This document shows positions 8,585 to 16,881 of a DNA stretch of 64,000 bases, piece by piece. The stretch is from NCBI GenBank assembly GCA_036675505.1, contig JAKFEW010000041.1, positions 110,928 through 174,927 of the forward strand, written 5' to 3'. This DNA comes from JAKFEW01 sp036675505. Lineage in GTDB: Bacteria > Cyanobacteriota > Sericytochromatia > S15B-MN24 > JAQBPE01. Below the pieces are notes generated by a model. The model did not search any database, was not told the origin of the DNA, and worked only from the letters and a program-made list of their open reading frames with translations. Every line of letters starts with the position of its first letter. Within the stretch, counting starts at the first letter, position 1. The translations under genes were made by a program, and so were the position numbers.

Positions 8585-9207
8585 CGCCCAGCGAGCCTTT
8601 CAACGTCGTCATCACGGGCATGGGCGGCCAGGGCGTGCTCACGCTCGGCCGCACCGTCGCGACCGCCGCGGCGGCCGCCGGCTGGCGCGTCACGGGCTCG
8701 GAGAAGCGCGGCGGCGCCCAGCGCGGCGGCGCGGCCGAGGTGGTGCTGCGCCTGATCCCGCCCGGCGGGCCCGCGGAGTCGGCGCTCTCGCCGGCCGTGC
8801 CGCCTGGCGAGCTAGACTTGCTGGTCGGCCTCGAGCCGATCGAGGCCTGGCGCCGCGTCGCGCTGACCTCCGCGCGCACGCTGGTGCTGCTCGACACCAC
8901 GCCCGTCGAGCCGGCGCTCGCGCGCCACTCGGGCTACCGCACGCCGCCTTTCGAGGAGGTCCGCGCGGGCGTCGCGAGCGCGGGCGCGCGCGTGGTGGCC
9001 CTCGACCTCATGGCCGACGCCAAGGCCCGTTGGGGCCAGGCCGTGCTGGGCAACCTGGTCGCGCTCGGCTGGCTCGCCGCCGCCGGCGCCTTGCCCTTCG
9101 GCGGCGCGGGGCTGCGCACGGCCGCCGCCGCGGCGCTGGGCGCCAAGGGGATGCATGAGGCGGCCTGGGCACATGGCGAGGCGCTCACGGCGGTGCAGGC
9201 CCGATGA
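8581..9207 (+). CDS. Indolepyruvate ferredoxin oxidoreductase, beta subunit (IorB-like)
   Basis: 208 residues. NVVITGMGGQGVLTLGR near the N-terminus is the gamma-type domain signature of 2-oxoacid:ferredoxin oxidoreductases, followed by GSEKRGGAQRGG and LVGLEPIEAWR. It overlaps the alpha subunit by ATGA, as expected for a heterodimer expressed in equal amounts. It completes the enzyme that turns aryl (or branched) 2-oxoacids into acyl-CoA with reduced ferredoxin. Confidence 0.88.
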   Translation: MTPSEPFNVVITGMGGQGVLTLGRTVATAAAAAGWRVTGSEKRGGAQRGGAAEVVLRLIPPGGPAESALSPAVPPGELDLLVGLEPIEAWRRVALTSARTLVLLDTTPVEPALARHSGYRTPPFEEVRAGVASAGARVVALDLMADAKARWGQAVLGNLVALGWLAAAGALPFGGAGLRTAAAAALGAKGMHEAAWAHGEALTAVQAR

Positions 9208-9740
9208 GCGAGACGCCGCCTGGGAAGGACCTCCCGCATGTCGCGCGGACGGTGAAGGTCGTGGCGTTCACGGCGCTCGGGCTCGTCGTCTGGGTCGTGG
9301 CGTTCGGGCTGGTGTCCGCGCTGAACCACAGGGCCACGGCGCAGGCCAACGCCCTGTACGCCGCGAAGCGTTACGCCGAGGCCGAGGCGGCCCTCGACCC
9401 CGCGATCGTCCGCGACCCCGGCAACGCGACGCTGCGCGTGCTGCGCGCGAAGGCGCGCTGCGAGGCCGGGCACTTCGGGCCCGCGGCCGACGATGCCCAG
9501 GCCGCGATCCGCTCGGCGGAATGGTGGTACGGCTGGTTCGGCGACGACGTCGCGAAGCCGCTGATGCGGGCGCACCTGGTGCTCGCCGAGATCCGCTGGC
9601 ACGAGGTGCGCGGCCTGGCGCCGGGCGAGCCGCGCCGGCGCGAGCGCCTGGCCGAGGCCCACCGGGAGGTCGCTGTCGCCGCCAGGTACGACGCGAGCTG
9701 CGAGCACAAGGATCTCAAGGCCGAGTTGCCCAGGGAGTGA
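9204..9740 (+). CDS. Membrane-anchored TPR-like protein, end of the operon
   Basis: 178 residues. One N-terminal transmembrane helix (about residues 18-38, VVAFTALGLVVWVVAFGLVS) is followed by a TPR-like repeat (ANALYAAKRYAEAEAALD and on) facing outward or into the periplasm. It overlaps the IorB stop by 4 nt, so it is translated with the pathway genes. A role as membrane scaffold or assembly factor is possible but nothing in the sequence proves it. Confidence 0.6.
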   Translation: MSETPPGKDLPHVARTVKVVAFTALGLVVWVVAFGLVSALNHRATAQANALYAAKRYAEAEAALDPAIVRDPGNATLRVLRAKARCEAGHFGPAADDAQAAIRSAEWWYGWFGDDVAKPLMRAHLVLAEIRWHEVRGLAPGEPRRRERLAEAHREVAVAARYDASCEHKDLKAELPRE

Positions 9741-9750
9741 AGGAGCCAGG

Positions 9751-10107
9751 ATGACCAACGCAGAGAAGTACCAGCGCGTCCAGGCGATCGCCCTCGCGCT
9801 CCCCGAGGCCCACGAGGTCGAGGCCTGGGGCCACCCCACCTTCCGCGTGAACAACAAGATGTTCGCGGGGTACGGCGTGGGCGAGACCGGCACGCCCGGC
9901 ATGTCGGTCAAGGTCGAGCAGTGGCAGCAGGACGTCATGATCCAGGACCCGCGCTTCGAGAAGGCCGCGTACGTCGGCCGGTTCGGCTGGGTCAGCTTCC
10001 ACGTGGACGACCGCATTTCCTTCGAGGAGATCGCGAAGCTCCTCGAGACCAGCTACCGCCTGATCGCGCCCAAGAAGCTCGTGAAGGCGCTCGACGCCGC
10101 CCGCTGA
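9751..10107 (+). CDS. MmcQ/YjbR family protein
   Basis: 118 residues matching the small MmcQ/YjbR fold: ALPEAHEVEAWGHPTFRVNNKMFA at the N-terminus, here split by family-typical residues, and SYRLIAPKKLVKAL at the C-terminus. The family has a CyaY-like double-wing fold and is often called DNA-binding, but no function is established. It starts 10 nt after the previous stop with aaggagcc as ribosome site, so it may be the last cistron of the operon or independently used. Confidence 0.8.
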   Translation: MTNAEKYQRVQAIALALPEAHEVEAWGHPTFRVNNKMFAGYGVGETGTPGMSVKVEQWQQDVMIQDPRFEKAAYVGRFGWVSFHVDDRISFEEIAKLLETSYRLIAPKKLVKALDAAR

Positions 10108-10167
10108 GCCGGCCGGGCCCTTCCCTCGCCAGGCGGGTATAAGGACCTCAGCACGGGAGGTGTCGAG

Positions 10168-10806
10168 ATGTCGCAAGGTCGTTCGGGTCGCCGGTCCGGT
10201 TTCACGCTCGTCGAGATCCTGTTGGTCTGCATCTTGATGGGCGTCCTGTTCACGATCAGCTTCACGGGCTTCGCCAACGCGCGGGATCGCTCCGCCAACG
10301 CGCAGATCGACGGCAACGTCCGCTCGATCCAGCAGGCGCTGATCACGTACGAGGCCGACAACGAGAAGTTCCCGAACGCGCTCACGCGCGTCGACCAGTC
10401 GGCGATCGGGACGCTGAACCCCACCGACCTCGTGCTGCTCGACAGGGTGCAGGATCGCCGCTACCTGCCGGGCAACTACCTGCCGCGCACGCCGTGGACC
10501 GAGTGCTGGCAGGGCAACAACATCCCGGTGCCGCGCTACGAAAAGGCTGCGGCGCTCTGGCCGATCGCCCACCCGAATACCGTCATGGACACCGTGAAGG
10601 TGCCGGCCAACCCGACGAACATCAACGACGACGGCGCCCTGCCGCCCAACACCATTGCGCCGCAGGCGATCGGCTTCACGAACGCGACGTTCGGCGCGAT
10701 CCTCTACGAGTCCAACGGCCTCGCCCGCGATCGCTACATGTTGGTCGGCGTGGGCAAGAGCCGTGGCGCGGCCCGCGTCGTGGCGCTCGCGACCAACGCG
10801 AACTGA
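10168..10806 (+). CDS. Type IV pilin-like / pseudopilin protein
   Basis: 212 residues. A class III leader is clear: RSGFTLVEILLVCILMGVLF, with prepilin peptidase cleavage expected between Gly12 and Phe13 and Glu at +5. The hydrophobic helix that anchors and polymerises pilins follows. The mature part has QIDGNVRSIQQALITYEADN, the usual alpha1-C segment of GspG/PilA-like proteins, then a soluble domain I do not recognise (TPWTECWQGNNIPVPRYEKA). A gggaggtgtcgag ribosome site precedes the ATG. No other pilus genes are adjacent, so it is an orphan pseudopilin or minor pilin. Confidence 0.85.
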   Translation: MSQGRSGRRSGFTLVEILLVCILMGVLFTISFTGFANARDRSANAQIDGNVRSIQQALITYEADNEKFPNALTRVDQSAIGTLNPTDLVLLDRVQDRRYLPGNYLPRTPWTECWQGNNIPVPRYEKAAALWPIAHPNTVMDTVKVPANPTNINDDGALPPNTIAPQAIGFTNATFGAILYESNGLARDRYMLVGVGKSRGAARVVALATNAN

Positions 10807-10831
10807 TCCGCCCGCCGCCCGCAGGCGCGCG

Positions 10832-11953
10832 CTAACGCAGCAGGCGGATGCGGTGGTTGGTGGCGTCGGCCACGAAGATGCCGTGCGCCGTCGAGGCGAC
10901 CAGGCCCGCGGGCTGGCCGAAGCGCGCCCAGGCCACCGAGCCGTCGGAGAGGCCCGCGGCGCTGCCCGGCATGCCCGCGAGCGCGACGATCGCGCCGTCC
11001 TCGATGCTCACGCGGTAGATCGTGTTGGTGGCCTGGTCGGAGGCGTAGAGCAGCCCATCCGAGCCGAACGAGACGTGGGTCGGGTAGATCAGCGGCACCG
11101 CCACGAGCATGGCCTCGCTGGAGGCCTGGCGCGGCGCGCCGCCCAGCGTCGTGACGGGACCGCCCGGCGCGATCCGCCGGATGCAGCGGTTCGAGGCGTC
11201 CGCGACGTACACCGCGCGGTCCACGCCGCCCGGCGCCACGGCGACGCCCACCGGGGCGTCGAAGCGGGCGCTCGCGGCAGGGCCGTCCACGTAGCCCCTG
11301 GCGCCGCCCGAGAGCGTGGTCACGCCGTAGTCCGGGTCGCGCAGGTCGATGCGCCGGATGCGGTTGTTGTAGGTGTCCGCGACCACCAGGCCGCCGGCGC
11401 CGTCGTGGGCCAGGCCCCACGGCGAGCGGAAGCGGGCGTTGCCGCCCGGGCCGTCGGAGAGGCCGCGCAGGCTGCCGGCCACAGTGGTGACGGGGTAGGC
11501 CGGGTCGCCGACGTCGATCATGCGGATGCGGTGGTTGTTGGTGTCGGCCACGTACAAGTGGCGCTGGCCGTCGAACGCGAGGTCGCGCGGGAAGCTGAAG
11601 CTCGCCACGGCGCCCGGGCCGTCGTGCTCGCCGCCGCCCGAGTGGCTGAGCCCGCCGGCGCCGGCGATCGTGACCACCCGCGCGCCGCCGGGCGCCGCGA
11701 GATCGATCATGCGGATGCGGTGGTTGTGGGTGTCCGCGACGTACAGCAGCGGGCGCGCGGCGTCGCGCTCGTCGAGCGCGAGGCCGGAGGGGCTGTAGAA
11801 GCGGGCGTCGGCGATCGGGCCGTCGTACAGGCCGGCGTTGGCGCCGGCGTAGGTCGAGACCCAGCGGACGGGCGCGCGGGCCGCCACCAGCAGGACCGCC
11901 GCACCGACGAGGCCGCTCGCCATGGCGCAGCGCAACACCCAGTTACGCCGCAT
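10832..11953 (-). CDS. Secreted NHL-repeat beta-propeller protein
   Basis: 373 residues with an N-terminal hydrophobic signal or anchor (ASGLVGAAVLLVAARAP). At least six NHL-type repeats follow, with the recurring pattern LYVADTHNHRIRMID, LYVADTNNHRIRMID, LVVADTYNNRIRRID and IFVADATNHRIRLL. Each is a blade of a propeller that usually binds protein or carbohydrate ligands outside the cell. The last repeat ends at the stop, so the propeller seems complete. GAGGAGG lies 6 nt before the ATG. The gene lies on the same strand as the PhoX-like gene and 64 nt downstream of it. Confidence 0.88.
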   Translation of the reverse strand: MRRNWVLRCAMASGLVGAAVLLVAARAPVRWVSTYAGANAGLYDGPIADARFYSPSGLALDERDAARPLLYVADTHNHRIRMIDLAAPGGARVVTIAGAGGLSHSGGGEHDGPGAVASFSFPRDLAFDGQRHLYVADTNNHRIRMIDVGDPAYPVTTVAGSLRGLSDGPGGNARFRSPWGLAHDGAGGLVVADTYNNRIRRIDLRDPDYGVTTLSGGARGYVDGPAASARFDAPVGVAVAPGGVDRAVYVADASNRCIRRIAPGGPVTTLGGAPRQASSEAMLVAVPLIYPTHVSFGSDGLLYASDQATNTIYRVSIEDGAIVALAGMPGSAAGLSDGSVAWARFGQPAGLVASTAHGIFVADATNHRIRLLR

Positions 11954-12017
11954 CGCTCGCCTCCTCGATCACCACCCGCACGGGGCGGCCGATCGGGATA
12001 TACCCGCGCGTCGGGCG

Positions 12018-13202
12018 CTACATGCCGTCGATGGCCACCACGCCGCTGCGATCGCCCCACATCACGCTGAGGAACATCGTCCGGCCGCCCGGCGCGAGCG
12101 CGGGCCCGGTCGGCTCGGAGCCCACGGGGGTCGCGGCCAGGCGGGTCGGGACGCCCTTCTTGTCGTAGCGCAGCACCTCGTTGGGGCCGTAGGCCGCCGT
12201 GTTCTCGTCGTACTGGTCCTCGCAGACGATCAGGTTGCCCTGGCGGTCGAAGAGCAGGTTGTCGGGCTGGGCCATGCGCTTGCCGTCGCCGGTGACGAAG
12301 ACCGAGGCCTTGTTGGTGCGCGGGTCGAGGCGCCAGACGCGGCCGAACGGATCGTTCCACTTGAAGTGGCCGGTCTCGGCGATGTAAAGCGCGCCGTCGG
12401 GGCCGCGCTTGATGTCCTCGAGGCGGATGAACTTCGTGGCGCCGGCCGCCTCCGCGTCGTGGTGGGCGTTCAGGGTATCGCGGATCGGCACCCAGCGCGC
12501 CTGGTCGCGCACGTAGGCGAAGAGCTTGCCGCTCGAGAGGTCGCGCGGCCGGTCGGCGACGAACTTGAACAGGAAGCCGGGGTCGTAGTCCTCGGTGAGG
12601 TAGACGTCGCGGTCGCCCATCACCTCGGCACTTTCATGGCTGAAGCGCCCCATCCCCGTGAGCCGTCTCGCCTGGCCGGCCGGCGTGCCGCCGAAGGGCG
12701 AGACCTCGTAGACCCAGCCCCACGAGGCCACCGGGTCGGTGGCGGCGATGCGCTGGCCGAGGTAGGCCGCGCGCCTCGCCTCGCTGTCCTTCTGCGGGTA
12801 GACGTCGTGGGGATATTCCTCGCAGGTGAGCACGGTGTTCCAGGGCGTGAGCGCGCCGGCGCAGTTGTTGTTCATGCCGCTCGACCAGATTTGCGAGGCG
12901 GCCACCTCGCCGTCGCGCACCAGCAGGCGCGAGAGCCGCCCGCCATACGCGTCCTTGCCCCAGCGGATCTCATGACCCACCATCAGGTAGCCTTCGCGCG
13001 CGTTGAGCGGGACGTAGGCCGTGAGGTCGTTCTTCGGCGGGAACGGCTGGCCGTCGGTCATCGGCGTGCCGGCGCGCATCAGCACGCGGGCAGTCAGGCC
13101 GGGGGCGAGGTCGACCAGCAGGTCGGGCAGCGGGGCGGCGAGGGCCGGGCCGGCGAGGGCTGCGAGCGTGGCTGCAGCGAGGGCGGCGGGTGGGATGCGC
13201 AT
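12018..13202 (-). CDS. PhoX/DUF839-type secreted protein (alkaline phosphatase-like)
   Basis: 394 residues with a signal peptide ending near ALAAP (residue 23). The block NNCAGALTPWNTVLTCEEYP and later GRFSHESAEV, VYLTEDYD, YIAETGH and LVCEDQYD-like segments match the DUF839/PhoX beta-propeller, in which acidic residues bind calcium and iron. Family members are phosphatases or related calcium-dependent hydrolases; substrate is not deducible. It is about 180-250 residues shorter than canonical PhoX and lacks a visible Tat twin-arginine motif, so a PhoX relative rather than PhoX itself is the safer call. Confidence 0.75.
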   Translation of the reverse strand: MRIPPAALAAATLAALAGPALAAPLPDLLVDLAPGLTARVLMRAGTPMTDGQPFPPKNDLTAYVPLNAREGYLMVGHEIRWGKDAYGGRLSRLLVRDGEVAASQIWSSGMNNNCAGALTPWNTVLTCEEYPHDVYPQKDSEARRAAYLGQRIAATDPVASWGWVYEVSPFGGTPAGQARRLTGMGRFSHESAEVMGDRDVYLTEDYDPGFLFKFVADRPRDLSSGKLFAYVRDQARWVPIRDTLNAHHDAEAAGATKFIRLEDIKRGPDGALYIAETGHFKWNDPFGRVWRLDPRTNKASVFVTGDGKRMAQPDNLLFDRQGNLIVCEDQYDENTAAYGPNEVLRYDKKGVPTRLAATPVGSEPTGPALAPGGRTMFLSVMWGDRSGVVAIDGM

Positions 13203-13283
13203 GGCGACGAAACCTCGGTGGGGCGCGGGACGGGGTTATTTTACCAGACCATTCATGGTGACGCGCACCCAGAGTTACGCCCC

Positions 13284-16200
13284 CTACATGTTCAACGCCC
13301 GAAGATACATCCAGCGTGCCTCGGGCGATTCCGCCGGCGTCACCGGCGCCTCATGCAGTGCCTCAAGCCGTCCGTTCACCTCATACAACCTGTACCGGTT
13401 GCCGAGCGCGTGGAACGCGTCGCCGGCGGCGAGGTAGGCGCGGCGTGCGGCCTCGCGCCGGGCCGGGTCGGCCTTCGCGACGTCGCCCCGCGCCATTGCG
13501 ATGAGGGCGGTTTCCAGCGGGTTCGCGAGGCCGGGCTCGGCCAGCGTCGCCGTGGCGGCGTCGAGCGCGGCCTCGGCCTCGCCGGTGCGGCCTTCGCGGC
13601 TCCGCAGGCCGGCGAGCAGGCGCAGCGCGATCGCCGCGTGCAGCGGGTTACGCGTGGGTCCGGCCGAGGCCAGGGCGAGCGCCTCGCCGAGGGCCTCCTC
13701 GGCGGCGGCGCGGTCGTCGCGCGCGAGCGCTACGCGGCCGAGCCCAAGCAGGGCCTGGAGCGCGACCAGGCCGAGGCCGCCCGCGCGGGCGTGCGCCAGG
13801 GTCTCCGCGAGGCCCGTGGCGGCGCCCGCGAGGTCGCCGAGCGCGAACCGCGCCATGCCGTCGAGGGCGTCGAGCAGGTGGCGGGCGAGGTCGAGCTGGC
13901 CGACGGCCGGCGCGCGGCGCGCCTGCGCCACCAGCGCGGCGGCCTCCTCGTAGGCGCCCTCCTGCATGAGCAGGCACGGCCGCAAGTAGAGCACGAAGGG
14001 GTCGAGCAGGCGGCGCGAGCGGCGCGCCGCGGCCTCGAGGTGGGCCTCGCCCTCGGCGATCTGGCCGGCCCAGGCGCACCACAGGCCGTGGTAGTGGCCG
14101 ACGCTGATGGCGAGCTCATCGACGTCGCCGGCCTCGGCCAGCGCGAGCGCGCGGTCGCGCACGGCGTCGTCCGGCCGGTAGCCCTGGTAGGCGCCGGCGT
14201 TGGCGAACGAGACGGCCATCACGCGCGCCGTGCGCTCGACGCGCGTGCGCGGGCCGCCGGGCGCGCCCGCGAACGCGTCGAGCGCCTCGCGCGTGAGCGC
14301 GCGCAGGTCGTCGAAGCGGCCGGCGATGAAGAGGCCCGGGGCTTTCGCCATCAGGCGCGCGCCGTAGGCCGCGCGGTCGGTCGCGGGGGTGCGGGCGAGC
14401 GCCGCCTCGGCGCGCGCGAGGCCTTCGGCGGGGCGGCCGGCCAGCGCGAGCGCCACGGCGAGCAACGCTTCGGCCTCGGCGCCGGCGTCGCCCACGGCGA
14501 TGGGGCCGGGATCCTGGAACAGGGCTTCGAGGGGCACGATCGCCGCGTCCGGCCAGGCATGGTAGCCGGCGTGGCCCATATCCCACCACAGTGCCCGCGC
14601 GAGCGCCGCCTGGTCCGGCGGCGCGGCCGCGGCCAGGCAGCGCTCGGCGAGGCGCCAGTGGCGCAGCGCCGTGAGCGCCATGCCCGCGGCCTGGGCGCGA
14701 TCGCCCGCCAGCCGGCCGTAGGCGAAGCCGCGCACGGGGTCGTCGGAGCGGCAGAAGTGGTGGGCGAGCTTGTTCACGAGCGCGTCGCGCCGCGCGGGGC
14801 CGAGGTCCTCGAGGTACTCCCCGCAACGCCGGTGCACGGCCGCCCGCTTGCCGGGCTCCAGGTCCGCGTAGAGCGCCTCGCGCACGCGGTCGTGCGGGAA
14901 GGTCAGCCGCGCGCCGTCGCGTGCGACGAACTGGCGCTCGACCAGCTCGTCCAGCCGGTCGAGGAAGTCGTCCTCGGCGAGGCCGCTCACCGCGCGCCAC
15001 ATGTCGCGGTTGAGGTGCCGACCCAAAGCCGAGCCCACCCTGGCGAGCGAGCGGCCGGCGGGCGAGAGGCGGGCCAGGCGGCGCAGCACGGTCTCCTCGA
15101 CGCGCGCGGGCAAGGCCGGCAGCAGGCCGTCCGCCGGCAGCCGCCAGCGCCCGTCGGCCTGCATCAGCAGGCCGCCGTCGAGCAGGTCGCGCAGCACCTC
15201 GGTGACGAAGAGCGGGTTGCCGCCGGTCGCGCCATGCAGCGCGCGTGCGTGCGCGGGCGTGATGTCGGCCGGGCCGAGCATGGCCGTGAGCAGCTCCGGT
15301 AGCCGATCGGGCGGCAGGCCGGCGATGCGCAGCGTGCTCGCGCGGCCCTCGGCGACCGCCACCCAGCTCGCCGGCCCTTCGGACAGCTCGTCCTCGCGGA
15401 TCGTCGCGATGGCGAGCAGCGGCAGCTCGGGCAGGTGGCGCAGGACATGGTGGAAGGCCTGCAGGCTGCGCGGGTCGCACCATTGCAGGTCGTCCATGAG
15501 CCAGACCACCGGCGTGCGGTGCGCGACGTCGCGAAGGAGGCCGAGCGTGGCCGCGTGGATCCAGGGCTTCTGGGCGTCGACCGGCACCGGGCATCCCTGC
15601 CCTACGCCGGCACTAGCCCATCCGTGGGCGTCGTCGAACGGCAGCGGCGGACCGGCGCCCTCGGGCCGGAGCTCCGTGAAGAGCCGCTCCAGGGCCGCGC
15701 GGTGGCGCCCCACCACCTCGGGCGCCGCCAGCGCGACGAGCGGGCGCAGGGCGTCCACGAGGCACTTGTAAGGCGTCGTGACCTTCTCCTGGCAGGCCGC
15801 CTCGAGCACGGGCAGGTCCGAAAGCTTGGCCTGGGTCGCGAGCTCGCGGGCGAGTCGCGTCTTGCCGGTGCCCGCGGGCCCGGACACGTAGATCGCGCGC
15901 CCTCGCCCGGCGCGCGCCTCGGCGAGGGCCTCCCCGAGCGTCGCGAGCTCGGCCTCGCGGCCGACCATCACGCCGCTCACGAGGTAGCTGCGGCGCTGGT
16001 CCGGCGTCGCCCGCGTCACGCGGATGCCCGCGAGCGCGCCGAGGTCCTCGATCACGTCCGCGGCCTGGGCGTAGCGGTCCGCCGGGTCCTTCTCGAGCAG
16101 CCGCGCGACGATCGCCTCGAGCCGCTCCGGCGCGTCGGCCCGCCTGGCGCGCAGCGGCGGCGGGGCCTGGGTCGCATGCGCGCTCAGCACCTCCCTGACG

Positions 16201-16826
16201 GCGCCCTCGAAGGGCAGCCGCCCGGTCACGAGCTGGTGGGCCAGGCAGCCCACGGCGTACAGGTCGCAGCCTTCGCGCAATGGGCCGCCGCGCAGGATCT
16301 CGGGGGCGATCGTCGCCGGCGTGCCTTCGAGCTTGCTGCCCGCGTCGCCGCCGAGCGTCGCCATCAGGCCGAAATCCATCAGCTTGAGGTGGCCGTCCTC
16401 GCGCACGAGCACGTTGGCCGCCTTCACGTCGCGGTGGACGTAGCCGCGCGCGTGGATGAAGGCGAGCGCCTGGAGCAGCTGGACCAGCAGCGGGTAGACG
16501 CGCTCGAGCGCGAGCGGCGCGTCGGCGGTGAGGGCGGCGAGATCGCGGCCTTCGACGAGCTCCATCGTGAGGTAGCGCGTGGCCGCGTCGAGCTGGCCGT
16601 AGTCGTAGACCTCGATCGTGTTGGGATGGCGCAGCCGCGCCATCGCGCGGAACTCTTCCTTGAAGCGCAGGCGCAGCTCGGGGGTGATCGGGCCGGGCGC
16701 GCGGATTTGCTTGAACGCGACCTCGCGCCCGCCGTCGAGCGTGTCCGCCACGCGGAAGACCTCCCCCATCGCGCCACGGCCCAGGGCGGCGATCGGTCGG
16801 TAACGGTTGGCGAGGAGGTCGGTCAT
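13284..16826 (-). CDS. PknK-like Ser/Thr kinase - AAA ATPase - TPR regulator
   Basis: 1180 residues from the ATG at 16826 (MTDLLANRY). The kinase domain fills about residues 9-270: GRGAMGEVF, the Lys in VAFKQI, YVHRDVKAANVLV, LMDFGL and APEIL. A STAND/AAA-type ATPase follows, with VGREAELATL, Walker A GPAGTGKT and Walker B VVWLMDDLQWCD at about 290-520. The C-terminal half is helical with tandem TPR-like repeats. This architecture matches bacterial multidomain signalling kinases that sense stress or cell state. A longer upstream reading frame exists but starts inside the divergent neighbour and lacks kinase homology, so the internal ATG is preferred. It faces away from the FliB-like gene. Confidence 0.88.
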   Translation of the reverse strand: MTDLLANRYRPIAALGRGAMGEVFRVADTLDGGREVAFKQIRAPGPITPELRLRFKEEFRAMARLRHPNTIEVYDYGQLDAATRYLTMELVEGRDLAALTADAPLALERVYPLLVQLLQALAFIHARGYVHRDVKAANVLVREDGHLKLMDFGLMATLGGDAGSKLEGTPATIAPEILRGGPLREGCDLYAVGCLAHQLVTGRLPFEGAVREVLSAHATQAPPPLRARRADAPERLEAIVARLLEKDPADRYAQAADVIEDLGALAGIRVTRATPDQRRSYLVSGVMVGREAELATLGEALAEARAGRGRAIYVSGPAGTGKTRLARELATQAKLSDLPVLEAACQEKVTTPYKCLVDALRPLVALAAPEVVGRHRAALERLFTELRPEGAGPPLPFDDAHGWASAGVGQGCPVPVDAQKPWIHAATLGLLRDVAHRTPVVWLMDDLQWCDPRSLQAFHHVLRHLPELPLLAIATIREDELSEGPASWVAVAEGRASTLRIAGLPPDRLPELLTAMLGPADITPAHARALHGATGGNPLFVTEVLRDLLDGGLLMQADGRWRLPADGLLPALPARVEETVLRRLARLSPAGRSLARVGSALGRHLNRDMWRAVSGLAEDDFLDRLDELVERQFVARDGARLTFPHDRVREALYADLEPGKRAAVHRRCGEYLEDLGPARRDALVNKLAHHFCRSDDPVRGFAYGRLAGDRAQAAGMALTALRHWRLAERCLAAAAPPDQAALARALWWDMGHAGYHAWPDAAIVPLEALFQDPGPIAVGDAGAEAEALLAVALALAGRPAEGLARAEAALARTPATDRAAYGARLMAKAPGLFIAGRFDDLRALTREALDAFAGAPGGPRTRVERTARVMAVSFANAGAYQGYRPDDAVRDRALALAEAGDVDELAISVGHYHGLWCAWAGQIAEGEAHLEAAARRSRRLLDPFVLYLRPCLLMQEGAYEEAAALVAQARRAPAVGQLDLARHLLDALDGMARFALGDLAGAATGLAETLAHARAGGLGLVALQALLGLGRVALARDDRAAAEEALGEALALASAGPTRNPLHAAIALRLLAGLRSREGRTGEAEAALDAATATLAEPGLANPLETALIAMARGDVAKADPARREAARRAYLAAGDAFHALGNRYRLYEVNGRLEALHEAPVTPAESPEARWMYLRALNM

Positions 16827-16881
16827 CTGCCGCTTTGTACCCCACGATAGCCTCCCCGCGCCCAGGGTGTACGATAGGGAG

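Noticed and set aside
11922..15302. An 1126-codon plus-strand frame across the PhoX-like and kinase genes
   Set aside because: It mirrors two well-supported minus-strand genes and has no recognisable domain.
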